A DNA stretch of 64,000 nt from CADEFX01 sp050260355 (lineage in GTDB: Bacteria; Pseudomonadota; Alphaproteobacteria; Rhizobiales; Hyphomicrobiaceae), in the NCBI GenBank assembly GCA_050260355.1, contig JBLNBZ010000046.1, positions 52,317 to 116,316 on the forward strand, in the 5' to 3' direction. Of the stretch, positions 41,435-50,856 are shown piece by piece (the stretch's first letter is position 1; each line of letters starts with the position of its first letter). The position numbers and the translations under genes are program-made. The notes under the pieces are model-generated. The model had not been told where the DNA came from, made no database searches, and was given only the letters and a program-made list of their open reading frames with translations.

Positions 41435-41658
41435 AGTGCCAGTCCCGGTTTCGCGCCGGGCAAGCCTAGAGGACCACGGCGAGGCTGGAAAGCGGGTTGG
41501 CTGGTGCCGCTTGCGCGCTCGCCATGGTCACGGCTTGCCTTTTGTGACACTTTCCAGCACTTAGGCAGGTAAGCCGACACGAGCCGTCGCAAGGGTGTCA
41601 CCGAACGCCCATAGAGAGCGGCATCTTTCTTTTGCTTGGGTTTGGGAGGAAGTCTCCG

Positions 41659-42996
41659 ATGCTTCGTCGTCAACTGCGAAATGGATTTGTGGCCGGGGCG
41701 CTTGCGGCAGCACTGGGGGTGCTGGCCGAGGGCCCGGCGGCAGCGCAGACCGAGATCCAATGGTGGCATGCCATGACGGGCGCCAATAACGACGTCATCG
41801 TCAAGCTCGCCGAGGACTTCAACGCCTCCCAGAAGGAGTACAAGGTCGTCCCCACCTACAAAGGCGGCTACGCCGATACGATGAATGCCGGCATCGCCGC
41901 GTTCCGCGCCGGCAACGCGCCCCACATCATGCAGGTGTTCGAGGTCGGCACGGCCACGATGATGTCGGCCGGCGGCGCCATCAAGCCCGTGCATGTGCTG
42001 ATGAAGGAGGCGGGCGAGCGCTTCGATCCGAACGCCTACCTGCCGACGATCACCGGCTACTACTCGACGAGCAAGGGGGAGATGCTCTCCTTCCCGTTCA
42101 ACTCCTCGAGCACCGTCATGTGGTACAACAAGGATGCCTTCAAGAAGGCGGGACTCGATCCGGACAAGCCGCCGAAGACCTGGCCGGAGGTGTTCGAGGC
42201 AGCCAAGAAGCTCAAGGCGGCAGGCCATCCGACGTGCGGTTTCGGCAACGCCTGGGTGACGTGGGTCAACCTGGAGCAGCTTTCGGCCTGGCACAACGTG
42301 CCCCTGGCGACCAAGGCCAATGGCATGGATGGCTTCGACACCGAGCTCAAGTTCAATTCGCCGCTGCACGTGAAGCATCTGGAGCATCTTGTCGAGCTGC
42401 AGAAGGACAAGACCTACGACTACTCCGGCCGCACGAACACGGGTGAGGGCCGCTTCACGTCCGGCGAGTGCCCGATCTTCCTCACCTCCTCGGCCTTCTT
42501 CGGCAACGTGCGCGCCAATGCCAAGTTCGCATTCGGCAATGCGCCCATGCCGTACTATCCCGATGTTGCCGGCGCACCGCAGAACTCGATCATCGGCGGC
42601 GCGTCGCTGTGGGTGATGGCCGGCAAGAAGCCCGAGGAATACAAGGGCGTCGCCAAGTTCTTCACCTTCCTTTCGGACACGGACCGGCAGGTCGAGCTGC
42701 ACAAGAAGTCGGGCTATCTGCCGATCACCAAGGCGGCCTACGCCAAGACCAAGGAGTCCGGCTACTACAAGGAGTTCCCCTACCTCGAGACTCCGCTGCT
42801 CGAGCTGACCAACAAGGAGCCGACCGAAAACTCGCGCGGCCTGAGGCTCGGGAACATGGTGCAGCTGCGCGACCTGTGGGCGGAGGAGATCGAGGCGGCG
42901 CTGGCAGGGAAGAAGTCTGCCAAGCAGGCGCTCGACGACGCCGTGTCCCGCGGCAACGCGATGCTGCGCCAGTTCGAGCGCACCGTCGCGAAGTGA
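41659..42996 (+). CDS. ugpB: sn-Glycerol-3-phosphate ABC transporter substrate-binding protein UgpB
   Basis: This periplasmic binding protein of 445 residues has a Sec leader ending about residue 29 in AAAQ. TEIQWWHAMTG, VPTYKGGYADTMNAGIAAFRAGN, shown here in parts VPTYKGGYADTMNAG and AFRAGNAPHIMQ, YSTSKGEMLSFPFNSSS and IIGGASLWVM match E. coli UgpB closely. The start ATG is preceded by GGGAGGA at good spacing. It is the first gene of the ugp operon and is followed by a stable hairpin at 43028. glpK runs away from it on the other strand. Confidence 0.95.
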   Translation: MLRRQLRNGFVAGALAAALGVLAEGPAAAQTEIQWWHAMTGANNDVIVKLAEDFNASQKEYKVVPTYKGGYADTMNAGIAAFRAGNAPHIMQVFEVGTATMMSAGGAIKPVHVLMKEAGERFDPNAYLPTITGYYSTSKGEMLSFPFNSSSTVMWYNKDAFKKAGLDPDKPPKTWPEVFEAAKKLKAAGHPTCGFGNAWVTWVNLEQLSAWHNVPLATKANGMDGFDTELKFNSPLHVKHLEHLVELQKDKTYDYSGRTNTGEGRFTSGECPIFLTSSAFFGNVRANAKFAFGNAPMPYYPDVAGAPQNSIIGGASLWVMAGKKPEEYKGVAKFFTFLSDTDRQVELHKKSGYLPITKAAYAKTKESGYYKEFPYLETPLLELTNKEPTENSRGLRLGNMVQLRDLWAEEIEAALAGKKSAKQALDDAVSRGNAMLRQFERTVAK

Positions 42997-43027
42997 CGGC
43001 TCGAACATCGCGATGAGCCGTTGCTTA

Positions 43028-43054
43028 CCTCTCCCCGTTTTGCGCGGGGAGAGG
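43028..43054. repeat. CCTCTCCCCG palindrome after ugpB
   Basis: A perfect 10-base stem (43028-43037 with 43045-43054) and 7-base loop sit between ugpB and the next gene. A related, longer copy follows the binding-protein gene at 56513, and a partial one is at 48333. Such palindromes occur as dispersed intergenic elements in this order. Here it may trim expression of the genes after ugpB; no T-run, so not a simple terminator. Confidence 0.6.
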
Positions 43055-43113
43055 ATCGCGGTCAGGCGGCGCGATGAATTGGGGAGCGGGCGGCCTCGCG
43101 GGAGATCCTGCAT

Positions 43114-43512
43114 ATGCGGATCAAGCAACTCGTGCCGATGCTGAGTGTCAGCGATCTCGCGCGGACCATGGCCTTCTACTGCGACGAGCTCGGCTTCCAA
43201 TGCACGGGCACGTTCGGCGATCCGAGCCCCGTCTGGTGCCATCTGGAGCGCGACGGCGTCGCCCTGATGTTCAATCAGCCGCCGGCGGAGGCGATGGTTG
43301 AGCTGCCGCTCCGTGCCAAGGACTTCCAGGTCTACTACTGCTATCCGGACGATGTGGCGGCGCTGCATCTGGCATGGAAGCAGAAGGGTCTTCCGGTGAC
43401 CGACCTGCGCGTGACAGTCTACGGGATGAAGGAATTCGAGCTGCGCGATCCGGACGGCTACTGGCTTTGGTTTGGCCAAGGCACGGCTGAGCCGCCGACG
43501 GTCCGGGAGTAG
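43114..43512 (+). CDS. VOC-family (glyoxalase/dioxygenase-like) protein within ugp operon
   Basis: This 132-residue protein has paired beta-alpha-beta modules of the vicinal oxygen chelate fold: LVPMLSVSDLARTMAFYCDELGF at the front (split as LVPMLSVSDLARTMAFY and CDELGF), CHLERDGVALMF, and the second half YYCYPDDVAALHLAW and ELRDPDGYWLWFGQG with the usual Glu near the end. Such proteins bind a metal and act as isomerases, lyases, dioxygenases or antibiotic-binding proteins. Placed between ugpB and ugpA on the same strand, 12 bases before ugpA, it is unusual for a ugp operon. Confidence 0.85.
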   Translation: MRIKQLVPMLSVSDLARTMAFYCDELGFQCTGTFGDPSPVWCHLERDGVALMFNQPPAEAMVELPLRAKDFQVYYCYPDDVAALHLAWKQKGLPVTDLRVTVYGMKEFELRDPDGYWLWFGQGTAEPPTVRE

Positions 43513-43524
43513 GCGGGGCGCAAT

Positions 43525-44406
43525 ATGGAGAAACGCGCGATCTTCGGTGGGCTGCTGCTGCCCTTCCTCCTGCTCGCCCCCCAGCTCGCGGTCACGATCG
43601 TGTTCTTCTATTGGCCGGCCTCGCAGGCGATCTGGCAATCGTTCCTGCTGCAGGACGCGTTCGGCCTGCGCACCGAGTTCGTCGGCTTTGAAAACTACCG
43701 CGAGCTGCTGAAGCAGCCCGAATACTATGCGGCGATGGTCAACACGGTCGTGTTTGCGGCGGCGGTCACGCTGCTGTCGCTCTCCATTGCGCTGTTCCTC
43801 GCGACGCAAGCCGACAAGCACATCAAGGGCAGCGGCATCTACAAGACGCTGTTGATCTGGCCCTACGCCGTTGCCCCTGCGGTGGCCGGCGTGCTGTGGC
43901 TGTTCATGTTCCAGCCGTCGCTCGGGATCGTTGCGCGGGGGATCCGCTGGATGGGAGTCGACTGGAATCCGCTGCTGAACGGCACGCACGCGATGATCCT
44001 CGTCATCATCGCTTCGACGTGGAAGCAGATCAGCTACAACTTCCTGTTCTTCCTGGCCGGCCTGCAGTCGATTCCCAAGTCGGTGCACGAGGCCGCCGCC
44101 ATCGACGGGGCGAGGCCGCTCCGCCGCTTCTGGACCGTGACGTTTCCGCTGCTGTCGCCCACGGCCTTCTTTCTGCTCGTGGTCAACATCGTCTACGTCT
44201 TCTTCGATACCTTCGGCATCATCGACGCAGTGACCGGCGGCGGACCGGCCGGAGCAACGCAGACGCTCGTCTACAAGGTCTACCAGGATGGCCGTCTCGG
44301 CGGCGATCTCGGCGGCTCGGCGGCGCAGTCCGTCATTCTCATGATCATCGTCGTGGCGCTCACGGCCATCCAGTTCCGCTACATAGACCGCAAGGTGAAC
44401 TACTGA
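43525..44406 (+). CDS. ugpA: Glycerol-3-phosphate ABC transporter permease UgpA
   Basis: This 293-residue permease has six helices. It begins MEKRAIFGGLLLPFLLLAPQLAV and carries the coupling motif EAAAIDGARPLRRFWTVTFPLLSP, here EAAAIDGARPLRRFWTVTF, of the binding-protein-dependent MalF/UgpA family, followed by VYVFFDTFGIIDAVTGGGP. It is coupled with the creatininase gene by ATGA and works with UgpE and UgpC in the inner membrane. Confidence 0.93.
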   Translation: MEKRAIFGGLLLPFLLLAPQLAVTIVFFYWPASQAIWQSFLLQDAFGLRTEFVGFENYRELLKQPEYYAAMVNTVVFAAAVTLLSLSIALFLATQADKHIKGSGIYKTLLIWPYAVAPAVAGVLWLFMFQPSLGIVARGIRWMGVDWNPLLNGTHAMILVIIASTWKQISYNFLFFLAGLQSIPKSVHEAAAIDGARPLRRFWTVTFPLLSPTAFFLLVVNIVYVFFDTFGIIDAVTGGGPAGATQTLVYKVYQDGRLGGDLGGSAAQSVILMIIVVALTAIQFRYIDRKVNY

Positions 44407-45161
44407 TGCCACAGAGTGTGATGTGGAAGGAGCTGACGGCAGCCGAGCTGCGCGAAAAGGCGCACGCAGGCGCCACCGTGCTGTTGCCGGTCGCCTCCAT
44501 GGAGCAGCACGGGCCGCATCTGCCCGTCGGCGTCGACACCATCCTGTGCGAGAGCGTATGCAAAAGCGCGGCCGAGCACGTCGCCGGCGAGATGCCGGTG
44601 GTGGTGGCGCCGACGCTCTGGTGCGGCATGGCCGAGCACCACATGGCCTACGGCGGCACCTTCACGTTCGACATCCCGACCTACAGAGGTGTGCTGCTGA
44701 GCCTCCTCAAGAGCATCGCGCGGCACGGCTTCCTGCGCGTGCTGATCGTCAATGGGCACGGCGGCAACATCAGCGCGCTGGCCGCCTTCCTTCAGGATTT
44801 CGCCCGCGAGGTCGACCTCAAGGTTCGCGCCACGACCTATTTCGAGCTGGCGCAGCCCGAGATCGCCAAGATCCTCGAGGATCAGGATCGCGTGCGGCAT
44901 GCCTGTGCGGGCGAGCCCTCGCTGAGGATGGGCGGGGCGCCCGATCGGGTGCGCCGCGACAAACTTGCGGAGGCGCACGGCCCGAAGCACTCGACACCGC
45001 GCCCGCTCGGCGTGGCCCGCTATCGCTCGTTCCGCGATATCTCGGCGTCCGGCGTCGTCGGGGATGCGCGCCGCGCATCGGCCGAGAAGGGCGAGAAGAT
45101 CGCTGTCGTGTGTAGGGACGCCATCGTCGCCGTCCTGCGCAGCGACGAGGTGTGGTCATGA
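44406..45161 (+). CDS. Creatininase-family amidohydrolase inside the ugp operon
   Basis: This 251-residue creatininase-family hydrolase has the metal-ligand motif MEQHGPHLPVGVDT (Glu, His and Asp), the second ligand segment VNGHGGNISAL and a loop HHMAYGGTFTF. The conserved Glu in HACAGEPSLRMGGAP follows. Members hydrolyse cyclic amides such as creatinine or FAPy or mycofactocin peptide precursors. Its ATG overlaps the ugpA stop (ATGA) and it separates ugpA from ugpE. Its substrate is unknown. Confidence 0.9.
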   Translation: MPQSVMWKELTAAELREKAHAGATVLLPVASMEQHGPHLPVGVDTILCESVCKSAAEHVAGEMPVVVAPTLWCGMAEHHMAYGGTFTFDIPTYRGVLLSLLKSIARHGFLRVLIVNGHGGNISALAAFLQDFAREVDLKVRATTYFELAQPEIAKILEDQDRVRHACAGEPSLRMGGAPDRVRRDKLAEAHGPKHSTPRPLGVARYRSFRDISASGVVGDARRASAEKGEKIAVVCRDAIVAVLRSDEVWS

Positions 45162-45195
45162 GCACAAATGTGCACTCGGCCTTACCTATCTGCGT

Positions 45196-45341
45196 TCCCG
45201 GAAGCGGCGCGCTTGCGCCGCTATCCGGGATCTTCTTGCGTGTTGGAAAGCACCGCGCGTGCCAAAACCGGGAAAGGCCCCGGCTCATCCGTGCCGTCTG
45301 CGCGAAGCACAGCTTCGCTGCGACCTGCACGATGGCCGGGG
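45196..45341. repeat. Two palindromic elements in the creatininase-ugpE gap
   Basis: The first is a near-perfect hairpin: 45196-45210 pairs with 45215-45230 (15-base stem, GCTT loop, one unpaired A at 45223). The second is an imperfect 64-base palindrome, 45278 to 45341, with an inner stem GCGAAGC/GCTTCGC at 45302-45318 and outer arms CCCCGGC/GCCGGGG. The gap is 249 bases, unusually long in an otherwise tightly packed operon, and shows no coding signal. These look like dispersed repetitive palindromes. Confidence 0.6.
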
Positions 45342-45410
45342 ACGCAGGCGGCGAGATTTCGGGTGGACACAGGTCGAGGTCGTGGTCGAACGCGGGGGAG
45401 GGCTGAGCCG

Positions 45411-46259
45411 ATGGTCGAGCATCGTCCGCTGCGGAACCTGCTCGCGCATCTGGCGCTCTGCATCGGCGTCTTCATCCTCGCTTTTCCGGTCTATCTGACC
45501 TTGGTCGGCTCGACGCATCCGCAGAACATCATCGCCAACGGGCAGATGCCGATCACGCCGGGGCCGCTGTTCTTCGAGACGTACTGGAAGACCATTTTCG
45601 TCGGCTCCGGCGGAACGACGCGCGAGCCGGTCGGGACGATGCTGCTCAACAGCTTCATCATGGCCTCTATCATCGCCATTGGCAAGATCGCCATCTCGAT
45701 CATCTCGGCCTATGCGGTGGTCTACTTCAAGTTTCCGTTCCGCATGGTGGCGTTCTGGGCGATCTTCATGACGCTGATGCTGCCGGTCGAGGTGCGCATC
45801 TATCCCACCTACAAGATCGCGGCTGATCTGAACCTGCTCGACAGCTACGCCGGGCTCACCATTCCGCTGATCGCCTCGGCCACCGCGACGCTATTCTTCC
45901 GGCAGTTCTTTCTCACCATTCCGGACGAGCTCGTCGAGGCCTCCAAGCTCGACGGCGCCGGGCCGCTCAAGTTCTTCTGGGATACCGTGCTGCCGCTCTC
46001 GCGCACCAACATCGCGGCGCTGTTCGTGATCCTTTTCATCTACGGTTGGAACCAATATTTGTGGCCGCTGCTGATCACGACGCGCGACGACATGCAGACG
46101 ATCGTCATCGGCATCAAGAAGATGATCGTGACGTCGGACGCGCTCACGGAATGGAACGTCGTGCTCGCCACCGCCATGCTGGCCATGCTGCCGCCGGTGG
46201 CGGTGGTGGTGCTCATGCAGCGCTGGTTCGTGAAGGGGCTGGTGGAGACCGAGAAGTGA
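45411..46259 (+). CDS. ugpE: Glycerol-3-phosphate ABC transporter permease UgpE
   Basis: This 282-residue permease of the MalG/UgpE family begins MVEHRPLRNLLAHLALCIGV and contains EASKLDGAGPLKFFWDTVLPLS, shown as EASKLDGAGPLKFFWD, the EAA coupling loop. FIYGWNQYLWPLLIT is the conserved UgpE segment. The ATG at 45411 is chosen since upstream sequence is the palindromic gap. Six helices are expected. Confidence 0.93.
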   Translation: MVEHRPLRNLLAHLALCIGVFILAFPVYLTLVGSTHPQNIIANGQMPITPGPLFFETYWKTIFVGSGGTTREPVGTMLLNSFIMASIIAIGKIAISIISAYAVVYFKFPFRMVAFWAIFMTLMLPVEVRIYPTYKIAADLNLLDSYAGLTIPLIASATATLFFRQFFLTIPDELVEASKLDGAGPLKFFWDTVLPLSRTNIAALFVILFIYGWNQYLWPLLITTRDDMQTIVIGIKKMIVTSDALTEWNVVLATAMLAMLPPVAVVVLMQRWFVKGLVETEK

Positions 46260-46338
46260 GCACTGTGCATTCGGCAAGCTTGGGTTCCTCCTCCCTCTCG
46301 AGGGGTGAGGCAGCGCGCGTGTTCGAGGGGAGCATGCC

Positions 46339-47411
<1,073 letters not shown>

Positions 47412-47424
<13 letters not shown>

Positions 47425-48302
47425 TCGCAGGCTGGCAGGGGCAGGTCGCGCGCGCCCTGGTGGAGCTGGGGCCGGCGGCCCCTGATGTCGACGCGTTCGC
47501 CGTCGGCCGTCCTGGGCTCGATCTGTGCGAGGCGGCGACCATCACGCGGGCGATGACCGATGTGCGTCCCGACGTGATCATCAACGCTGCCGCTTATACG
47601 GCGGTCGACAAGGCCGAGAGCGAGCCCGAGGCCGCCTTCGCGCTCAATCGTGACGGCGCGCGGCTGCTCGCGGAGGCGGCGGCCAAGCGCGGTGCGGCGC
47701 TCATTCATGTCTCGACCGACTACGTCTTCGACGGCAGCAAGACAGCGCCTTATGCCGAGGGCGATCCGACTGCGCCGCTCAACGTCTATGGCCGCTCCAA
47801 GCTCGAGGGCGAGGAGGCGGTGAGGGCGGCCAATCCGCGTCACGTCATCGTGCGCACCGCCTGGCTGCACAGCGCGACCGGCACCAACTTCGTCAGGACC
47901 ATGCTGCGGCTTGCGGGCGAGCGTCCATCGCTGCGCGTCGTCGACGACCAGGTCGGCAGCCCGACCTACGCGCCGCATCTGGCGCGGGCGCTGCTCGACA
48001 TTGCCCGCCAGGTTTCGGGCGCGCAGTCCCAGTCCCAATCGCCGTGGGGCACGTATCACATCGCCGGCTCGGGTGCGGTGAGCTGGTGCGGCCTGGCGCG
48101 CGAGATCTTTCGCGTCGCATCGGCGCAGGGCGGTCCCTCGGCCGAGGTTGCGGCGATTACGACGGCGGACTATCCGACACCGGCGCGCCGGCCTATGAAC
48201 TCGCGCCTCGACTGCGCCAAGGCTGCGCGGGTCTTCGGCGTTACGCTTCCCGATTGGCGCGAGGGCGTGAGCGAATGCGTCTCGCGCCTGCTTGCTGGCT
48301 GA
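47412..48302 (+). CDS. rfbD: dTDP-4-dehydrorhamnose reductase
   Basis: This 296-residue extended SDR of the RmlD type has IAGWQGQVARALVEL, the NAD(P) nucleotide loop, then VIINAAAYTAVDKAESEP and STDYVFDGSK with TAPYAEGDPTAPLNVYGRSKLEGE (shown as NVYGRSKLEGE, Tyr-x3-Lys). It reduces dTDP-4-keto-L-rhamnose in the last step of dTDP-rhamnose synthesis. No rfbA, rfbB or rfbC is in the window. It overlaps ugpC by 13 bases, a strange partner. A GT4 gene 1.2 kb downstream on the other strand may use rhamnose-type sugars. Confidence 0.92.
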
Positions 48303-48332
48303 AGCATTCTCCGATCGATCGGCGCCCGCTTT

Positions 48333-48358
48333 CCCCTCTCCCGTGGGCGAAAGAGGGG
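48333..48358. terminator. Hairpin between convergent rfbD and ketopantoate-reductase genes
   Basis: CCCCTCT (48333-48339) pairs with AGAGGGG (48352-48358) over a 12-base loop that itself can pair (GCCC/GGGC). It lies in the 125-base gap where two genes converge and could stop transcription from both sides. It resembles the CCTCTCCCCG palindromes but is weaker. Confidence 0.45.
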
Positions 48359-48427
48359 CACCTCCCTACTCGATGAGGAATGCCTTGTTCGGGCGGCGCG
48401 AAGAGCGCAGCCAAGTGAGCCGTGGCT

Positions 48428-49417
48428 TCAGGTCGCTGCGCGTTGAGCGGGCCTCAGGCCGCGCGTCTCGGCGAAGGCTGATGTCATGGCCAGCAGCAGC
48501 TCCAGCCCTGGAACCGGCACGCGAAGCCGGCGGGCGATCTCCACCGGTGCGGCAAGAATTGCGTCGAGCTCCAGCAGACGCCCCGCGCTCGCGTCCTGCA
48601 GCATGGACGTGCGGAAGTCCGTAAGAAGCGCCATCGCCTTGACGCGGGCCTCGGGCGTCATGTCGGGCTTGCTTCCGGCAGCGATTGCCACCTGCTGCGC
48701 TTCCTCGATGGTCGCCACCGCGAAGGCGGCAAGCCGTGGCTCGGCAACGAGGTTTCCCATCGTCAGGCCGGTGATGGCGGTCAGCGGGTTCATGCTGACG
48801 TTGCCGAAGAGCTTGCTCCAGACCGCGGAGCGGATGTCGTCCGTCGTCGCGCAGTTGAGTCCGGCACTCTGGAGCAAATCGGCGAACGCTCGCACGCGGC
48901 TGGAGACCGGGCCATTGATCTCGCCGAGAATGAGGCCCTTGCCGCCCTTGTAAACGATCTCGCCGGGGGACGTGGTTTCGCATCGCGCGTAGACGACGGC
49001 GCCGGCCGTGCGCTCGTGCGGCACCGCAGCGGCAATGCCCCCGCCGGGGTCGACGCTCTCCAGCGTAACGCCTTGCAGCGGGCCGGTGAGCCCGTGCGTG
49101 TACCACCACGGAATGCCGTTCTGGACGCAGACCCACATCCCGTGTGGCTTCAGCAGGCGAGCCACGGTGCGGGCCGCGTCCGGGATCGAGTGGGCCTTGA
49201 TGCAGCTGATGACGACTTCCGCCGGCTCGGTGTTGTCCGCCGTCATGGACCGCACGTCCGTTTGAAAGTCCTGCTCGCCGGAGACGGTGATGCCGCGATC
49301 GGCGATCGCGGCGAGGGCCGGCCCCCGTGCCACAACAGTTACGTCGACACCGGCACGTGCGAGCTTGCCTGCAATGAAACAGCCGACTGCACCGGCGCCG
49401 AGAACGATGATACTCAT
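48428..49417 (-). CDS. Ketopantoate/2-dehydropantoate 2-reductase family oxidoreductase (PanE/ApbA-like)
   Basis: This 329-residue protein begins MSIIVLGAGAVGCFIAGKLARAG (Rossmann NADPH site) at the ATG at 49417, preceded by AGGAG. It has CVQNGIPWWY, the catalytic Lys region AVWSKLFGNVSMNPLTAIT (K in WSKL) and the acidic helix EEAQQVAIAAG near the substrate pocket. It should reduce a 2-oxoacid such as ketopantoate. Divergent paralogues of this family act on other 2-oxo acids in degradation clusters. The PanB-like gene is 47 kb away, so no pantothenate operon is implied. Confidence 0.88.
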   Translation of the reverse strand: MSIIVLGAGAVGCFIAGKLARAGVDVTVVARGPALAAIADRGITVSGEQDFQTDVRSMTADNTEPAEVVISCIKAHSIPDAARTVARLLKPHGMWVCVQNGIPWWYTHGLTGPLQGVTLESVDPGGGIAAAVPHERTAGAVVYARCETTSPGEIVYKGGKGLILGEINGPVSSRVRAFADLLQSAGLNCATTDDIRSAVWSKLFGNVSMNPLTAITGLTMGNLVAEPRLAAFAVATIEEAQQVAIAAGSKPDMTPEARVKAMALLTDFRTSMLQDASAGRLLELDAILAAPVEIARRLRVPVPGLELLLAMTSAFAETRGLRPAQRAAT

Positions 49418-49486
49418 CTTGCGCACTCCTCTGGTGCCTGGGTACGTCACCACGATGGCGTTGCCGTGGCAAGAACCGCGGCGAGC

Positions 49487-50683
49487 CTAGGCGCCCGTCT
49501 CGCCCCGCGATGCGCAGGGGTGCGAAGGCCGCGGCAGGGAGGCCATGGCGCGGTACGTGCGTTCCAGCCCCGCCTCCACGTCGGCGATCGTGTAGCCGTC
49601 GAGCACCCTGGCGCGCGCTGCGGTGCCGAGCCGGAGGCGCAGGTCGGGGTCGCGCGCCAGCTGCTCGAGCGCGTCGGCCAGGGCCCGATCGTCGCCCGGC
49701 GGCACAATCAGCCCTTCGATCCCATCGCGCACGAAGTGCCTGCAACCCGGAACATCCGTGACGACGAGCGGGCGTGCCGAGGCGGCCGCTTCGAGCAAAG
49801 CCCGCGGCATGCCTTCGCGGCTGCGCGCCGGCAGCACGAAGATGCCGGCCCGCCGCCACACCGCTGCCACGTCCGACGTGTGGCCGAGCCAGCGTGTGCG
49901 CACGCCGTCGCTCCAGGACCGCAATGTGTCGGCTGAGATGGCTTCGCGATTGTCGTCATCGGCGCGGCCGTAAAGCTCGACCTCGAGTGGTACGCCGCGC
50001 TGCTTCAGGATCTGGGCAGCCGACATCAGGACGTCGACGCCCTTCGGCAGCAGCATGCGCCCGACGAAGGCTGCAATGGGCACCGGTACCTCTGGCGGCC
50101 CGAGTGCCGGGAAGGCGACAGGATCGATCCCGGCTCCGCCGAGCGTCGTGACGCGCTGCCCCGGATCGACGCCGCCCTCGCGCAGGAACGCCAGGTCCTC
50201 CGGGTTCTCGACGATCAGCCAGCTTCCCTGGCGCGCGAGGGTGCTTCGCATGATGCCGAGCGCTATCCTGCGCGCGAGCCTCGCCTTGACGGTCGGGGAG
50301 GTCGCGAGGAAGCCGAGGCCGGTCATGTGCACGACCGTGTGGGGAACGGCGGCGAAGGCGCCAGCAAGGCCGCCGAGCACGATCGGCTTCATGGCGATCA
50401 GGTGCAGCACGTCCGGCTTCTCGCGACGCAGGATCTCACTCAGGCGGCGCACGGTCGCCGCCTCGCGCAACGGGTGCATCGAGGACCGGTTGTAGTCCAG
50501 ATCGATGGTGCGGGCGCCGAGCGCTTCGATCTCGGCAAACCGCCCGGAGGACCGGGCCACCACGACGACCTCGCCGGCCAGCTTGCCGAGGCGCGCGATC
50601 AGCGGCTGGAAATGCGAGAGCGCAAACCAGTCCTCGGTGATTGCGATGAGAATCTTGGCAAAGACGGGTCGCTTGTCGGGCAC
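49487..50683 (-). CDS. Family GT4 glycosyltransferase (PglA-like)
   Basis: This 398-residue GT-B enzyme has the N-terminal part KILIAITEDWFALSHFQPLI, then VLHLIAMKPIVLGGLAGA and HMTGLGFLATSP, as in PglA/WbpX-type undecaprenyl-diphosphate sugar transferases. The C-terminal part has FVGRMLLPKGVDVLM and the EX7E segment EGMPRALLEAAASARPLVV. The start is a GTG at 50683. It probably adds a sugar to a lipid carrier for surface polysaccharide or glycoprotein. The rfbD gene is nearby on the other strand. Confidence 0.9.
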   Translation of the reverse strand: MPDKRPVFAKILIAITEDWFALSHFQPLIARLGKLAGEVVVVARSSGRFAEIEALGARTIDLDYNRSSMHPLREAATVRRLSEILRREKPDVLHLIAMKPIVLGGLAGAFAAVPHTVVHMTGLGFLATSPTVKARLARRIALGIMRSTLARQGSWLIVENPEDLAFLREGGVDPGQRVTTLGGAGIDPVAFPALGPPEVPVPIAAFVGRMLLPKGVDVLMSAAQILKQRGVPLEVELYGRADDDNREAISADTLRSWSDGVRTRWLGHTSDVAAVWRRAGIFVLPARSREGMPRALLEAAASARPLVVTDVPGCRHFVRDGIEGLIVPPGDDRALADALEQLARDPDLRLRLGTAARARVLDGYTIADVEAGLERTYRAMASLPRPSHPCASRGETGA

Positions 50684-50856
50684 TTGGTCTCTCTCTTGGG
50701 CAACGGCAGCCTAGTCGCTCAGCCTCGGCGCAGCCAACTGGGAGCGCGTGCAAAAAGGCCGCGGACGGGCTCCGCGAGCGGCCAGTTGACGCCGGTCATC
50801 GTCTGTCGGACCTTCAGCATCGAGAAGCGCTGGGCGATCGAGCCGTGGGGCAACAA

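Noticed and set aside
40930..44412. An 1160-codon open frame on the minus strand across glpK start, ugpB, VOC and ugpA
   Set aside because: It crosses the glpK promoter and is low in complexity (Arg, His, Glu, Asp rich); the real genes in this span are clear.
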